From: Rugalucina vietnamica
Taxonomy: Eukaryota; Mollusca; Bivalvia; Lucinida; Lucinidae
NCBI GenBank assembly: GCA_964017185.1
Contig: OZ024875.1
Coordinates: 24,685,456-24,749,455, forward strand
Reading direction: 5' to 3'
DNA length: 64,000 bases
Shown here piece by piece: positions 11,317-24,417 of this stretch (within the stretch, counting starts at the first letter, position 1; every line of letters starts with the position of its first letter). Position numbers and translations under genes: made by a program. The notes beneath the pieces are model-generated. The model did no database searches and was not told the DNA's origin. It was given only the letters and a program-made list of their open reading frames with translations.

Positions 11317-12440
11317 GAAATTTTGCATACAATGTCTGGATGGTAAGAAAATGGGAATCACATAGGCTGGTAGCCAATATTATGTACAAAGGTGAAAAAT
11401 ATACCAGCAAATGAAATACGAGGGTTTTTCTTTAATTCTTTTTTCTAAACCTGCATCCTTACCAAAGACAGATGCTTGGTAGTTATAAATAGATTATTTG
11501 CGATATTGAAATCACCCAACCATTTTAGGATGAAGCAATCAATGATTGCAAACTGAGTTTCTAAAGTAGACATTTTCAATCAGAAAATTTGACTGGGAAT
11601 CTATCACTATAGAGATAGACAGCTGTCCTAGAAACTGTGGGAATGCTTCACCGTAAAACTGATGTAAATGTTTAATTGTCAGTTTAGCAATTTACAGTGA
11701 ATATCCATTTAGACAATTCAGATGAAATTAAGATAACCATTAGTATGAGATATACACCATACTATCCAATTTGCAAAATATGTAAATATTGAAAGGTGTG
11801 ACCCCTGCAGTGATTTTAAATGGCATTTATTCAAAGTATTATCTATTATGACATCACAAAGCTGGAGCAATAATTCTATAAAGTCAAAGTGATTAATACA
11901 TTCTACCAAAATGTTTTCTGTTGCTCATATGAATGGCAAGTTTATGTGTAAAGTGGAAATGTATATATTGGTCTGTATATATTGTTGCGAATGTTGTAGC
12001 AATTTCTAAACTTGTGATCGAAATAACATATTGTAGATTAACTGACAAACACCGAATTGTCATTCTTATACCCTGTTTAAGAATGTGATTACTATATGAT
12101 TGTGTGTCAGAGAGCAATGATTTTGACACTAATCTGATCAGAAAAGATTAAGCTTTCACCACATATAAACATTATTCTCATTGATAGTCCACTGGAAAAG
12201 TAATCAAGCAAATGACAAGAACAACCCTCGTTAAAGTTATTTACATGTAAATGTTATTTAATAGAAGACACAAATGGCTGCTTTTAAGTAGACCTTTTTC
12301 ATATCAAAATTTCACATTAATTAAAATAACTCAAACACTCTCCTTTTTGGCTTTTATTGTCCAGTCCATGTGGTTTCAGAGAAAACCCTTGAAAATAGCA
12401 GATGAATAAAAGATAGACATGTACCATTGTCAGTTAGATT
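11317..12440. other. Unique-looking AT-rich DNA, no gene seen
   Basis: This stretch has no recognisable repeat family. I looked here on the minus strand for the channel S6 exon (a NMLIAMM-like motif next to good splice sites) and found none. The open frames are short and composition-driven. Confidence 0.5.
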
Positions 12441-14352
12441 AAGGGGACATGGTTTCGCACACTTCTTAATAATTTACTTAGATCATAGAAAATGAAAAAT
12501 ACTTACAATCACGATTACTTGTCTCATTTCAACCTTGACAAAAGCTGTTTACAAAACATGTGTCACAAAACGTCAGAGCTCAAGACGTCATCGGGGATCC
12601 TTCATTATTTACTGTGGTATTTAGTGGTAAAATATGGAGGAAATGGGACATGGCTTCACACACCCACAATTTTTGAAAACAAACCAAGACCTTGGAAAAA
12701 ACACAACATATTAATGAAGAACAACCAAAATACTGTCAACAATTCAAAACAAAATGTAAATTACAGATGGACCTTGTGTTCAAATTGGGGGTGTGTCACT
12801 TCAGGGACAGTAGCTGTACAAAGTATGTTCCAATTTAAACTTAACAAGCATGTTCAACGTGCCGGGAACGCGCATGGAACTTATTCGAAACGTATATGTA
12901 AGACGTCCGAAACACGCAGAGCTTCTAGAAAATTTTTAAGCATGTTTATTTTTCCCAAACGCGCACGAAACACACACCGTTTTTTAGCGACGTACAGCAT
13001 CGCACACCGGGCGTACACCAAGGGTACCCGACGTACTCGTATCGCGTTTTGAACGTGTCTCCAACGGGTGTCAGGCGTATTTGGAATTTTGCAATTTTTT
13101 CAGCACGCTTGGCGCGCGTTTCACTTACACGCTAATGTGTGATTTCACTAGCAATCCAGATGCCGCTAATATGTTAGGAAATTTCCGTAAATTTGGTCCC
13201 TTCCCGGCCCGGTTATGGTTTTTATCAATAACCGTGACGTAATGTTCTAAAAATAGATATGAACGCATGATTCCTCATCTTAAAAATAGATATTGACTAA
13301 TCCGCAAATCTGTACTAAAGCAGAGTATTTAGTCATTTCGACCCAATATAAATAAAGAATATCACAAAAGGACAAATTAATGAAGCCAACGGTGCATCAC
13401 GAAAAACAACCATTATGAATAATTATTCTCACAAATAGACAGTCAATGTCAACATTATAAAATAGCTAAAAACAATGTTTTGGGCATTCTGTAATTATAC
13501 TTTAGAAAGCAAAAACAACAATCTGTATCGAAATAGATGGGGGCGAAAAATATAAGTCTCCCACAGACCGTGAACTGAAATGGCTGGACAATTTACGCAT
13601 TATGGCCAATAATTTCACTTTTCAATTCAAAACTTCAATACCATTCAAATTGTTAAGTAGCACAATTGACCAAACAATTGATTTTCATTAATAGGGTTAT
13701 AATTTTATTTCCAAAAAATAATTATTCGGACAAATAAACAGTCTTTCAAAAACGGACTATTTTTTCCCTCGGACGAATATCTATAGTAAGTTTTGCAATA
13801 CATAATGACATCTATAATTGGTTATGGAGTGTAGAGCGTTGAGTCATAAAAATGACAACCTGGCATCTTAATACCATAGTGTGCCAACTTTCGGGGGATG
13901 AGTTGTATTGGGCCGAGATGACCAGGCACCTTGAACTCGGTATCACGGTTTACCGGAACGGACTTGACTTTGACAGACGAACAACCAGCACAGATAAAAT
14001 GTGAAAACTTGTATCATTTTGGAGAAATATTGGAACATTTTGAGTGAAATTATTGGAAATAGGATATTTTTCTACTCACCTGTAGATTTTGATGGGAATC
14101 ATAGAAATGGTGATGAAAAAGCTGATTGTTTACACAGTGTACATGTTTGTTGACATTTGTATGCAAATGTGGTTTCGTCGCACGCGCAAAGCACGCAAGG
14201 TTGTGGAAGCTAAGAATTTGTATAAAACATGGCACTCTTCGACAAAACTCATTTATAAGGATCATCCCCAGGGATTTTCATCACAATGGGGTAAACTTTG
14301 AGGAATAAATTAGGTGTGCGAAGCCATGCCCTGTGCGAAATCATGTCCCCTT
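12441..14352. mobile_element. 1.9 kb element with AAGGGGACATG terminal inverted repeats
   Basis: The left end AAGGGGACATGGTTTCGCAC (12441-12460) is matched in inverse at the right end (about 14331-14352), with one mismatch in 20 bp. A TA on both sides is compatible with a TA target duplication. The interior is partly CpG-rich (12840-13090), unlike its surroundings. An open frame of 186 codons at 12492-13052 has no recognisable domain and starts just inside the left end; I do not call it a gene. Probably a non-autonomous DNA transposon. Confidence 0.7.
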
Positions 14353-14655
14353 ACTCTAGAAAACAGTGCATTCTCATATCATGTCAGATGTGTTTGTGAT
14401 CACAGCAGACAAACTTTAATGACTTTGCTGTTCTGATATCATGATGTATATATTGGACAGTGTATTTATGTACAGGGCAACCTCGTTAGTACTAGCATTT
14501 CCAGTATTGAGGTGCTCTGCTTGGACCCTAAAATACCCCAAGGTACAATTTTTTAGCTTTATTTAAGCAAAAATAAGATTTTTGTAAGATAACTTTTAAT
14601 ACTGCTTACACGGTTCTTTAATTTTCTTTCAGAAGCGTGACTGTATATACTTTAC

Positions 14656-14753
14656 CTTAAATTCTCCCAATGTCATCTGGAACAGAGTCATGATGGTCGT
14701 TGGAAGGCTAGAAAAACTCTCCTGACTGATGTCACGGAACAAAAAGTAAAACC
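14656..14753 (-). CDS. TRPV channel exon: pore helix and selectivity filter
   Basis: One exon of a TRPV-type cation channel, an integral membrane protein of sensory or epithelial cells that passes Ca2+/Na+. Splice sites are strong: 'tttttctgtttacag' precedes the exon and GAATTTAAG is followed by gtaaag. The 98 bp encode FYFLFRDISQESF, SSLPTTIMTLF and QMTLGEFK. This is the TRPV arrangement of pore turret, pore helix and filter, with GEF at the filter position. The exon enters in phase 1 (takes one base from the S5 exon) and leaves in phase 0. It lies downstream in gene sense of both S5 exons and fits either. The following S6 exon was not found down to position 1 and probably lies beyond the window. 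No stop or frameshift. Confidence 0.85.
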
Positions 14754-14901
14754 CTGTAAACAGAAAAATCATCTTGATATAACAGCTGAACACAGACTAG
14801 TTGTCTGATACAGTCAAATGTTTCACAGACCAGCTTGGCATTGCTAACCCTTTCCCTTGACTATAAGGTCATGTAAATTCTCAAACTATACCCAATATAT
14901 A

Positions 14902-15715
14902 CTTAAACGCAAAAGTTTCGCAACACATATAAAACGCAAATTTCTTCCTATCGACTACAAAATTTCTTTCGGTGATAAATGGTATGGCAAATCCTGTTCT
15001 TTGTCTTCCATACAACATGAAAATCAGAATGCTGCGGCGTATGGTTGCTGAGATAACGTCAAAACATTACGGTAACCCGTTTTTTAAAAGTCACGGGTAC
15101 AATACCTTACATTGTATGCGAAAACAAACTTTTAAACCGATGTTTGTTTCCTATAGCAAAGAGGAAAACAAACGCAAATATCCAATTTTTACGCCTTGGT
15201 CGACGTTTATTACGTGTGTATGACGTGTTAAAGTTTTGACGTAATTGGCTGTTAATAGGCAAACGAATAGTAATAATCAAAATCTTTTAATGACATTTTG
15301 TAGCCCTCAGGGCATGGTACTAATGGCAAAAAGATCGCGTCCTGGTCAAGCAAAATGAGCATGTAATGGCTGTTTGAAAAAACACGCTGACATCAACAAA
15401 GAAACGCATCAACTAAGAGTGCTGCTAAACAAAAAAATCAAAACGTTTTTGTTGTTTTCTGATTGTACAGACGCCACGCTATCGATTGATGGTGTTTACT
15501 TTTTATTCAAAATAAACATCCATATTTTAGACGCAAATTGTTAAAAAACACAAACGTCACATTAACGTCAGAACGAAAACATGCAATCAATTCATGTTTA
15601 TGGCAAATCGTTACTCATTGTGTAGGGACATAAAATAAACTTTCAAAAATAATTATACGCAGGCAATGTAGAAGAAAAAGAGAAAGTAAATTGTTGCGAA
15701 ACTTTTGCGTTTAAG
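14902..15715. mobile_element. Tc1/mariner-type non-autonomous element, 814 bp
   Basis: Terminal inverted repeats CTTAAACGCAAAAGTTTCGC (14902-14921) and their inverse at 15696-15715 are perfect, extend a few bases further inward and are flanked by TA on both sides, the hallmark of Tc1/mariner insertion. The interior has no transposase; short frames do not show a DDE domain. Confidence 0.85.
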
Positions 15716-15717
15716 TA

Positions 15718-17424
15718 TACATTCAAATATTTTTATATGTCCATGTCTATAGCCTAAGGCAAAGACAGTCAACCCAACTAACCAGAAGTAGTTTCATAAA
15801 CATAAATATAGTGTCAAGTTGATAATTTTCTGCAAGTTGTAATATCAAATAACTTTGTATCACTTGAGGCAATCATGGTGTCATTCTTAATTTGAGTTCC
15901 CAGTCCTACATTCCCAATATGGCCCATCTTCTCGCCTTGAATGTTTTACTGCTTCCAATGGATCTAACAATTATTTTTATTTGCAATTACTGCAGCTGGT
16001 GTTATGCTGTGTGGCGGCCCTAAAAAGTCTCCCCGTACATCATCCATAGTGCAGATTATATTTTTCTTTTGATCCTTTGGAATCAGTGAATATATCTGGA
16101 GTATTTGTAATATATTGCAAGTTAAGAATCATCTTCTGTTCTGAACAGTATTCTGATTATTTGGCCCCTTTTGTATGAGACTTTGCTTAAGACTACACAG
16201 ATGTAAATTCTTGAAATTGCAGCAAAATGTCTGGCTTTCGCCGCCAGTTTTGTAAAGGGTCACTGATGAAGGTTCATTACCCGAAATTGTACAATATGGC
16301 CCATCTTCTCGCCTTGAATGTTTTACTGCTTCCGAAGGATCTAACGATTATTTTTATTGGATTGAGAGAAGATTTAAAAGATTTACCAAATATGGGAATC
16401 TCCATTTTTTTTCTTGTGACCTGGATTATTTATTTACGTATTATTTCCCATTCCCATGGAAACTTCACATTACATTTAGCTTTAATTGGTCAAGTGTTGT
16501 CTGAGATGTTTGAAGACTGCTGTCATGCGCATACAAAATCAGGGTTGGATCATATAATGCTTTATAGTCATGCAGAACTACATTCATAAAACTTTTGAAC
16601 AACTCTACATTTTCTTCAAGTTAAATGACCTTGTAATACCATTCCACATTTTAATGCAGAGGGGACAAAATGACCCTGCAATTACCTAGATCTAGGTTAT
16701 TACAGGATCGCGTGTTGTACAGTTCCCAAGTTGTTGTTTTTTTTTTATTTTAGTTTTTTACTATGGTGTCATCTTGGTTGACCTTGACCATTAAATCAAT
16801 ATTTGTTACCCCGTTTCATCTGATCAGTCAGGCGGTTTCTGAGTATTATGGTCATATAAACAGGCAACTCCCTTTTATCCAACTCTGTCTATCCACTCAT
16901 TTTTTTGCAAGTTTTTACCGTTTTGTTTTTGCTTTTTCTTTGTAAAATATTTCTCTTTTACAAAGCATAGTCAAGCTATGTAGATCTTGTGGTAAACTAT
17001 GGTAAAGATTTATGTAAACTTTGTAGAGGTTGAGGTCCTCAATATTCCAGATCATAAGACTGGGTTCTTCAGAAGATTTTAATGTTTTATACCAAATATG
17101 GGCATGGCTGCCACCTAGTTAATAAATGTGACCTGGACCATTACTTTAACCCCCCATTCTAGAGACTCCACATGAATTGTTGTTTACCAACAAGTATTTC
17201 AGGATACTGCCAGATGATGGGTGGATGAATTCTGTACAAACTAACTTGGCGAGTCTGATAGCTCAAGTAGGCAATGAATGCTTGGACTGCATATTAAAAA
17301 TTCAAATTTCAATTCATCCTCAATTCATTTGAGACAGTTTCAGCTAATTAAAACTATTATTATATTGGATGGTTAACTCTGCATTATTATTCCTGAGGAA
17401 ACATGATTATGCATATAAACGTAC
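15718..17424. other. TRPV intron: worn repeats, no exon seen
   Basis: Contents are a direct duplication (15917-15983 and 16292-16356), worn GCTCACC-family fragments around 16370-16600 and 16760-17160 (blocks like 'aatatgggcatggctgcc'), and otherwise unique DNA. The 120-codon open frame at 16227-16589 crosses the duplication and the repeat fragment and is not supported as a gene. Confidence 0.5.
15917..16356 (+). repeat. Direct repeat pair, ~65 bp, 375 bp apart
   Basis: 'aatatggcccatcttctcgc' followed by 'cttgaatgttttactgcttc' and GATCTAAC.ATTATTTTTATT occurs at 15917-15983 and again at 16292-16356, with two or three differences. Nothing else in the segment repeats, so this is a local duplication or the edges of an inserted segment. 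Confidence 0.7.
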
Positions 17425-17534
17425 CTTGTGTGAAACCAATAAGAAATATGAGATAAATGATGCCAAATCTGAAGAGATCTCCAGTACACATCTTATAGAT
17501 CATAGTCACAAATGGTCCCGTTAATGGCACACTC
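17425..17534 (-). CDS. TRPV channel exon: S5 helix, version b
   Basis: This exon encodes the start of the S5 segment of a TRPV cation channel. A 110 bp exon is bounded by 'tgttttaacag' and CACAAG/gtacgt. Product in order: SVPLTGPFVTMIYKMCTGDL, then FRFGIIYLIFLIGFTQ. The GPFVTMIYKM..GDL.RF.IIYLIF pattern is the canonical TRPV S4-S5 linker/S5 text, so this version is the more conservative of the two. It enters in phase 2 and leaves in phase 1, the same as the exon at 41068-41177. It is 2.7 kb upstream in gene sense of the pore exon and joins it in frame. Joining it after the other S5 exon gives a stop within five codons. No disabling changes seen. Confidence 0.88.
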
Positions 17535-17689
17535 CTGTTAAAACACATCAAACACAAAGTGCAGGTGTTAGTATTAGTTCTTTTAAATACCCAAGACATA
17601 GATCAATGTGCACATGCTATTTTTTTGTTGTTGATGTTTTGTGGCTTAATGTCCTAGTCAACAATCTTTCAGTCATGCTGCTTCCTTGT

Positions 17690-17792
17690 TACACAGCAGT
17701 ACTATGGGGAGCAACTGTGTCTCAAGTCAGGTTCCCAATACCTCTCAATCCCGTGGCCAATGCTCTACTACTAGACCAGGGAAGTAGATAAT
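17690..17792 (-). repeat. Worn tRNA-derived SINE head
   Basis: Read on the minus strand, 'ggtctagtagtagagcattg' resembles a tRNA A-box region (usual form TAGTGGTAGAGCATTGG) and 'gaggtattgggaacctgact' sits where the B box should be, but it is degenerate. No cloverleaf can be closed. Relic only. Confidence 0.35.
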
Positions 17793-18387
17793 TATTTTTC
17801 ACAATGTGTACTGTAAGCATACAGTGCATACTGACAATACGACTGTGTACACATTTTCTGAGGATATTTATTCTAACCTCTCATCCAGAATCAAACTTAT
17901 AAATGTGTGTAGACGTATCCATAAGACCATTTATTCGAGAATGAAAATTCAAGTAAAGTGGTTGATAATCCTGTAATTACATGTTATTCTATAATTTAGG
18001 CATGTTAATCCATATTTTTGTCACATGCATAAATAAAAGGAGAGAACAAAATGAGGAAAAAATGATAAACTGGGATGGCTGTAGAACATGGAATACATGA
18101 AGTTTTAAATTGAAAACAATGACCAGAAACCGATGCAAAATGCCTATTTCACTAAAAGACCAATGGTCCTGTAAACGCTCACCTGAGATCTGGAATATAT
18201 ACCAATAATCTTGTTGGACTATTATGGTCATAGGCGACCTATGTTAACCTTGCCGTAAAATAGGTCAAGGTCATCACAATGTCATAATTTATGTATACAT
18301 TGTAGTACTCTAGTCGACAATGCTACATGCCAAGTTTTGTTGAAATTGGTCCACCAGTTCCGGAGAAGATTTTTGAATGGTTTTTAT

Positions 18388-19214
18388 TAGGGATGTCAAC
18401 GAATGCCGAAATTGGTATTCGAATATTCGCATAGGATATTCGAATATATTCGAATATTCGAATGATATACACATGTATGCCCAATAGACCCATTACGATG
18501 ACTTACTTGGTGGTACATGTATTGAAAATATGAGGTACATGTATATGCATGGTATCGTATTTGGGCGATACCAATGGCGCCATGTAAGAAAATCATCAAA
18601 TTTTGCACAGAAAACTAGACAATCTGGAGGTGTTTAATAATGACAAATCTCTGGGGTTCTGTCTGAGAAAGCAACGACCCACCATTATTGACAAGCCAAG
18701 ATTAAGTTCTGCATGCATGTCGTTGATATCCGCCACCAAGAATGCTTAGGGTCTATTGTAGTCGTGTGGCCTACATGTACTTTGTGACCTTAAGGTTTGC
18801 GTTGTCAATCTATTCAGCCATCTTAACATGACACAGCTCAAATTGTAGGACTTTCACACCGTAAAAACATTTATTGAAAGCACGCAATGCTTTCTTCTCA
18901 ACTTGAATCAACAAAGTGTCACTTGAATCAACAAAGTGTCACCTGAATCAACAAAGTGTCAAACTGTTAATTGAGCAATCTCAATTTGCAAGTGTGTCAA
19001 AATGTTGACCATCTTGAATTACTCAACAGACAAGCAGGATTACTGGTCATATTATTTTTCGATTTTTGGCCTTAAATTTGAGTCCTCCTTTGAACTGATA
19101 TATGACAATATTGCAGGTTAGAAAATTATGCGAATATTCGAATCCAGAAATCGCATTCGAATATTCGTAAGAAATGCGAATATTCGAACATTCGAATATT
19201 CGTTGACATCCCTA
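18388..19214. mobile_element. hAT-type non-autonomous element, 827 bp, 8 bp target duplication
   Basis: Ends TAGGGATGTCAACGAAT... and its inverse ...ATTCGTTGACATCCCTA. The flanks are a perfect 8 bp duplication GTTTTTAT (18380-18387 and 19215-19222). Both subterminal regions are packed with TTCGAATATTCG palindromes, likely transposase-binding sites. No transposase gene inside. Superfamily is inferred from duplication length and TIR style. Confidence 0.9.
18901..18960 (+). repeat. 20 bp tandem repeat, three units
   Basis: ACTTGAATCAACAAAGTGTC repeated three times, with one T-to-C change in the third unit, inside the hAT-type element. Confidence 0.95.
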
Positions 19215-20346
19215 GTTTTTATCATATATGGTCATGGCAGCCATCTTGGTCATGCCACCTGGATTATTTATGTACACATTGTTTTCCCCTTCCTATAGAT
19301 GCTTCATATCAAATTTGGCTTTCATTGGCCAAGTGGTTTCAGAGAAGAAGACCTTTGAATATTATGGTAATATACATGTATACTGCCCCGGGTGGGGGCA
19401 GACCAGCCCCTGGGGTCCAGTTTCTTTCAGAATCATAAATCTTTTGTCCATTTGCACATTTCCTTCAATTTTTGTCTCTTCAAATGACATTTTAACAATT
19501 TTCCCCATTAAAATGCATGGGCCACCTATGTTGACCTTGTGAAATAGGTCAAGATTTATATGACTTTGAAAAGCTCCTCTCCCTGTCATGCTTCATGCCA
19601 AGTTTCACAATCATAGGCCATCTGGTTCTGGAGAAGAAATTTTTCAAAGGTTTTTGCTATTTATAGCCATAGTGGCCATCTTGGTCCATTTATAGATGTG
19701 ACCCAGACCATTTATATAAACTTTTGTTCCCCCTTCCTATGGATGCTCCACATGAAGTTTGACTTTCATTGGCCATGCGGTTTCAAAGAAGAAGATCTTT
19801 GAATATTATGGTAATATGCATATATATTTCCCCAGGGCAGGGGCAGACCAACCCCTGAGGTCCAAATTTTTCTCAGAAAAATAAAGTCCATTTGCCCCGA
19901 TTTCCTTCAAGTTTTTTCCCATCAAATAACATTTTGACAATTTTCCCCATTCAAATGCATGGGCGACCTAAGTTGACCTTACCATAAAATAGGCCAAAGT
20001 CATCCCAGGGTCTTGATTCATTTGAACTTTGTAGAGCTCCTCATTCTGAAGCTTCATGCCAAGTTTCAAAATCATAGGCCTTCTGGTTCTGGAGAAGAAG
20101 ATTTTTAAATGTTTTTGCTATTTATAACCATGGCAGCCATCTTGGATATGTGACCTAGACCATTTATATAAACTTTTGTTCCCCGTTCCTAAGGATGTTC
20201 CACATGAAGTTTGGCTTTGATTGGCCATGTGGTTTCAGAGGAGAAGATCTTTGAAATTGTGGACAGACGACGACGGACGGACAGACGATGGAGCATGGCC
20301 ATCCTATAAGCTCACCTTGTGAGCCTTCGGCTCAGGTGAGCTAATA

Positions 20347-20949
20347 AAGCAAAGTGACACACTACCATTAAATGTCATAAATAATTGGTTAACAGACAGA
20401 ATCAGAATTGTGTTTGCTTGATGTAAAAAGAGGCTATTGGTATTACAATTTGATACCTTCACTGCAAGTATCATTGCATAGAAGCATAAGGTAGGTCCAC
20501 TAAGCCTGGTGCAATTTTCACATGGGTCACAAATTATTTTCAAGAGGCTCTGCTCAAACTGTATTTGTTACACATATTAGAAACAGTTACTGTAAAAATG
20601 ATATTGAATTCTAATCTATTATTTTTATCTTTGAGGTTGTTACTTTTTTTTTCAAAACATTTGTGTTATTATAGCATTACCTGAGACATGTAGCACTGTC
20701 TATGAGTGTAAATATGTAATACACATGGTCTACAGCGAAGTGGATAACAATACATACTGCATATGTACAACGCACAATTTTTCGCTCTGTATGCATAAAA
20801 AAATCAGAACTGTGCGTACCATGTACACATTAAAAATCAGAGGTACACAAACAGTTTTCTGTTTTATTGGTACTCAGATAAAATACCTTTAACATTGTCA
20901 AAAAACAACAACTTCATGTAGTTTTGTCAGGCTGCTCTGTCAAGAATCA
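20347..20949. other. Unique intron DNA between two element copies
   Basis: No splice-bounded exon, RNA gene or repeat family recognised on either strand. Confidence 0.5.
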
Positions 20950-22644
20950 ACCAGAGGACCATTGGTCCTGAGAACGCTCACCTGAAGCCTGATCTTGGAG
21001 TATTAAGTCATCATGAAATGACCTTGACCTTGAATACTCACACACCTTTATTGACTTCACAAGTTGTCTGCATCTGCAAAGTTTCAGGTCTCAGGCTGCA
21101 ATAGTTTCCAAACCTAGTGATTTCTGAGAAAACCATAATTTTAATTTTGATTTTTAAATGACCTTGGGTCAAGGTCAACAAATGACCTTGGCCTTCATTA
21201 ATTACTTACCTTCATTGACTCCATTAGTTGTCTGCATCTAGCAACTTTCAGGTCTCAGGCTGCAACAGTTTCCAAAATATCCATTGTTTTCGTCTTTTCC
21301 CATGTAAAAGCCTATGCTTCCCAAAATGGACCTCACCATAAAATAGGTCAAGGTCATCCTAGGGTCATCATTTGATCAAACTATGATGGGCTGGAGTCCC
21401 AAATGCTACATACCAAGTTTCATGAAAATCGGCCTGCCGGTTCTAGAGAAGAAGATTTTTGAGTGGTTTTTACCATATATGGGCGTGGCGGCCATCTTGG
21501 TCATGTGACATGGATTTCGCAATTAAACTTTCGTCTCCCCTAACCATAGATGCTCCACATAAAATTTCACTTTGATTGGCCAAGCAGTTTCAGAGAAGAA
21601 GATCTTTGAAAAGTGTGTATGGACGACAGACTGGCCAAGGTCAAGAGATGACCTTGACCTAAATTAATCACATACCTTCATCTACTCCATTGGTTGTTTG
21701 CATCTACCGCTTTTCAGGCCTCAGGCTGCAATAGTTTTCAAAAAATCCATAGTTTTCACTTTTTCCCATGTAAAAGCCTATGTTTCCAAAATTGACATTG
21801 CCGTAAAATAGGTCAAGGTCATCCTATGGTCATCATTTGATCAAACTATGATGGGCTGGAGTCCCAAATGCTACATACCAAGTTTCATGAAAATCGGCCT
21901 GCCGGTTCTGGAGAAGAAGATTTTTGAGTGGTTATTACCATATATGGGCGTGGCGGCCATCTTGGTCATGTGACCTGAATTTTGCAATCAAACTTTCGTC
22001 TCCCCTACCCATGGATGCTCCACATAAAATTTCACTTTGATTGGCCAAGCGGTTTCAGAGAAGAAGATCTTTGAAAAGTGTGTATGGACAACAGACTGGC
22101 AAAGGTCAAGAGATGACCATGACCTATATTAATCACATACCTTCATCTACTCCATTAGTTGTTTGCATCTACCACTTTTCAGGCCTCAGGCTGCAATAGT
22201 TTCCAAAAAATCCATAGTTTTCACTTTTTCCCATGTAAAAGCCTATGTTTCCAAATTTGACCTTGCCGTAAAATAGGTCAAGGTCATCCAAGGGTCATCA
22301 TTTTATCAAACTACAATGGGCTGAAGTCCCCGATGCTACATACCAAGTTTCGTGGAAATCGGCCCACCGGTTCTGGAGAAGAAGATTTTTGAAGGGTTTT
22401 TACCATATATGGGCGTGGCGGCCATCTTGGTCATGTGACCTGGATTTCGCGATCAAACTTGAAATGCCACTACCCAAGGAGGCTCCACATAAAATTTCAA
22501 CTAGATCGGCCAAGCGGTTTCAGAGAAGAAGATCTTTGAAATTGTGGACGACGACGGACGACGATGGACGACGACGGACGGACGCCGGATCATGGCCATC
22601 CTATAAGCTCACCTTGTGAGCCTTCGGCTCAGGTGAGCTAAAAA
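20950..22644 (+). mobile_element. GCTCACC-family element, full-length, three modules
   Basis: Begins ACCAGAGGACCATTGGTCCT and ends with a perfect terminal hairpin (AGCTCACC / GGTGAGCT) plus TAAAAA. Three near-identical ~450 bp modules begin at about 21155, 21620 and 22095; each carries 'aaataggtcaaggtcatcc' and the 'gcggccatcttggtcatgtg' block. This is one of the youngest-looking copies. Confidence 0.85.
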
Positions 22645-24245
22645 GTAGTTACAGTGTTAATGAAGCTTTTTGATCGTTCCATATTACATATCCTGCAATA
22701 TATTATGTATCTTCAGTAGTTATGCCATAAACATGCTCTCTGTCCAGTGCCTTGGTCAGACAAATTGCTTACCAAAGGTTAAGATAATAAAAAGCAGTTT
22801 TATTACTTAACATGGAAAATTTATTTTTGTACCCATTTACAAGGATCATCCATCATAAATCTTCATACAACCTTTTAATGATTTAAAAACACATAAATCA
22901 GTTTTCTTTTTGTGAAGTTGTCAAAATGCAGTCATCTGATTAATGGATAAAAATACACATCAGATGTTTTTTGCTAACTCGTTTATTTCTAATGTCTGAT
23001 ATAAAATTATGTCATGATAATTTCTAGTGCTGTGTTATGAAAAATCTCTGCTGCTCATATTTGGAGACTGATAGGACAGATCAGTTTACACATGACCTAA
23101 CTGATCAGAACACTTACTGTTCAGCAATACACAGTAAGCCTACACAAGTTTAACAGACCATGTTGGGTGAATTTATCCCGGTATACTCTCATGGCATATA
23201 TACATGTACCTGTATTTCACATAATTTGGTTGTGTGACTGCTATAAATGGTTGTTCAAAACATCTTAACATCTGTGAAAATGTTAATGACAGATATATAC
23301 TATTTATCTTTTAAATTAAGAAAGTTTTGTAAAAGCAGAGAACCAAAGATACTGTAAATGCCCACCTGGTACCTGCATCTATCATTAACACAAAGAACAA
23401 AGTTGTCTACATTAAAGCTTGCATACAAGATTGAAGTCAAGCTTACATAAAAGACATAAATGGCACAGCTGTTTCTGAGAAAACCGTGTTTTAATGTTTA
23501 GTAAATGACCAAGGCCAAGTAAAGAGCAAGGCTAAAGGAACATGACATTGAATAATCATTATCCCTCATTTTTCACAAACATTCGGGTCAAAGATAGAAG
23601 AAATCCAATATTATCACATCGGTCAAGGTTAAAACGGGTGAGCATGAATATCAGTCTTCCATAAGGTCCTCTTCTGTTCATGTTTGAGCTTACACAGTAA
23701 ATAATACTACAAAAAGCAGAAGTGTGTGGCAAACCAGATGGCCAGAAAACAAAAGCAGTCCTACTGGGAAGTGGCATATCCAGTTAAAAATTCAAACATC
23801 AAAGAGACCAAGTTAGATGATTGACATGTCCTTAAAACATAACAGTAAATGTAGTAATTGATCTTACACTGTCAAAGGAAGTATTGATTTTTTGAGGAGA
23901 AATCTTCATAAAATAGGTAAAAAATACTGAAATCCATTGTGAAAATTATTTTGTTGATGATAATGATGATTGTGAATGTGGTTGCAATGATAATTGGTCT
24001 AGTTCAGTTTCACATACTAGTCTCTTCTAAACTGTCAATTGTTTCTTTGAAAGTATTTACGGTAATAGTGTAGGCAAGCTCAAAGACTACCTTTACTGTT
24101 ATTCAAAGGACCTGTAAATCTCGGTAGCTTTGGCTCTCTTTGCTGTCCAGGTGTTCTGCCACACACTTCAGCATTTTGTAGTATAATAACCCTTAACTTA
24201 ATTTGTTGAGTATACAGATCAACCTCATTATAACAATATCTTTGG
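22645..24245. other. Unique intron DNA, no gene seen
   Basis: No repeat family or splice-bounded exon could be recognised. The open frame at 23559-23777 (minus) has no motif and no splice context. Confidence 0.5.
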
Positions 24246-24417
24246 GCAGGGTTGCCACGCTCAGGCGGATACAAAATTCCCTGACATTTCCCTGACGGAA
24301 TTTTAAATTTCCCTGACAACATCTTGGTGCGCGGATTCTAAGGGTAGCAAAAGAACCCTAAATTTTGAAAAGTCATAAATTACTATTACACACCAATCAG
24401 AACTTAATTCAACATAC

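Larger units (their letters stand above)
18156..20346 (+). mobile_element. GCTCACC-family element carrying a hAT-type insertion
   Basis: Starts AGACCAATGGTCCTGTAAAC and ends with the terminal hairpin and CTAATAAA at 20346. It contains three modules, two of them with the 'gggggcagacca' block (about 19390 and 19840). A hAT-type element interrupts the first module at 18388-19214; removing it restores 'gaatggtttttatcatatatgg', as in other copies. Confidence 0.8.

Noticed and set aside
12492..13052. 186-codon open frame inside the 1.9 kb TIR element, possible transposase.
   Set aside because: No DDE/D, helix-turn-helix or zinc-finger pattern is visible, and the composition changes mid-frame at the CpG-rich part. 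Most likely chance.
16227..16589. 120-codon frame as a gene.
   Set aside because: It spans a local 65 bp duplication and a worn repeat module; no splice signals in frame and no domain.
17425..17534. S5b exon as part of a processed TRPV pseudogene.
   Set aside because: It is flanked by genuine intron borders (acceptor and donor) and unrelated intron sequence, and the correctly phased pore exon follows 2.7 kb on. A processed copy would lack these.
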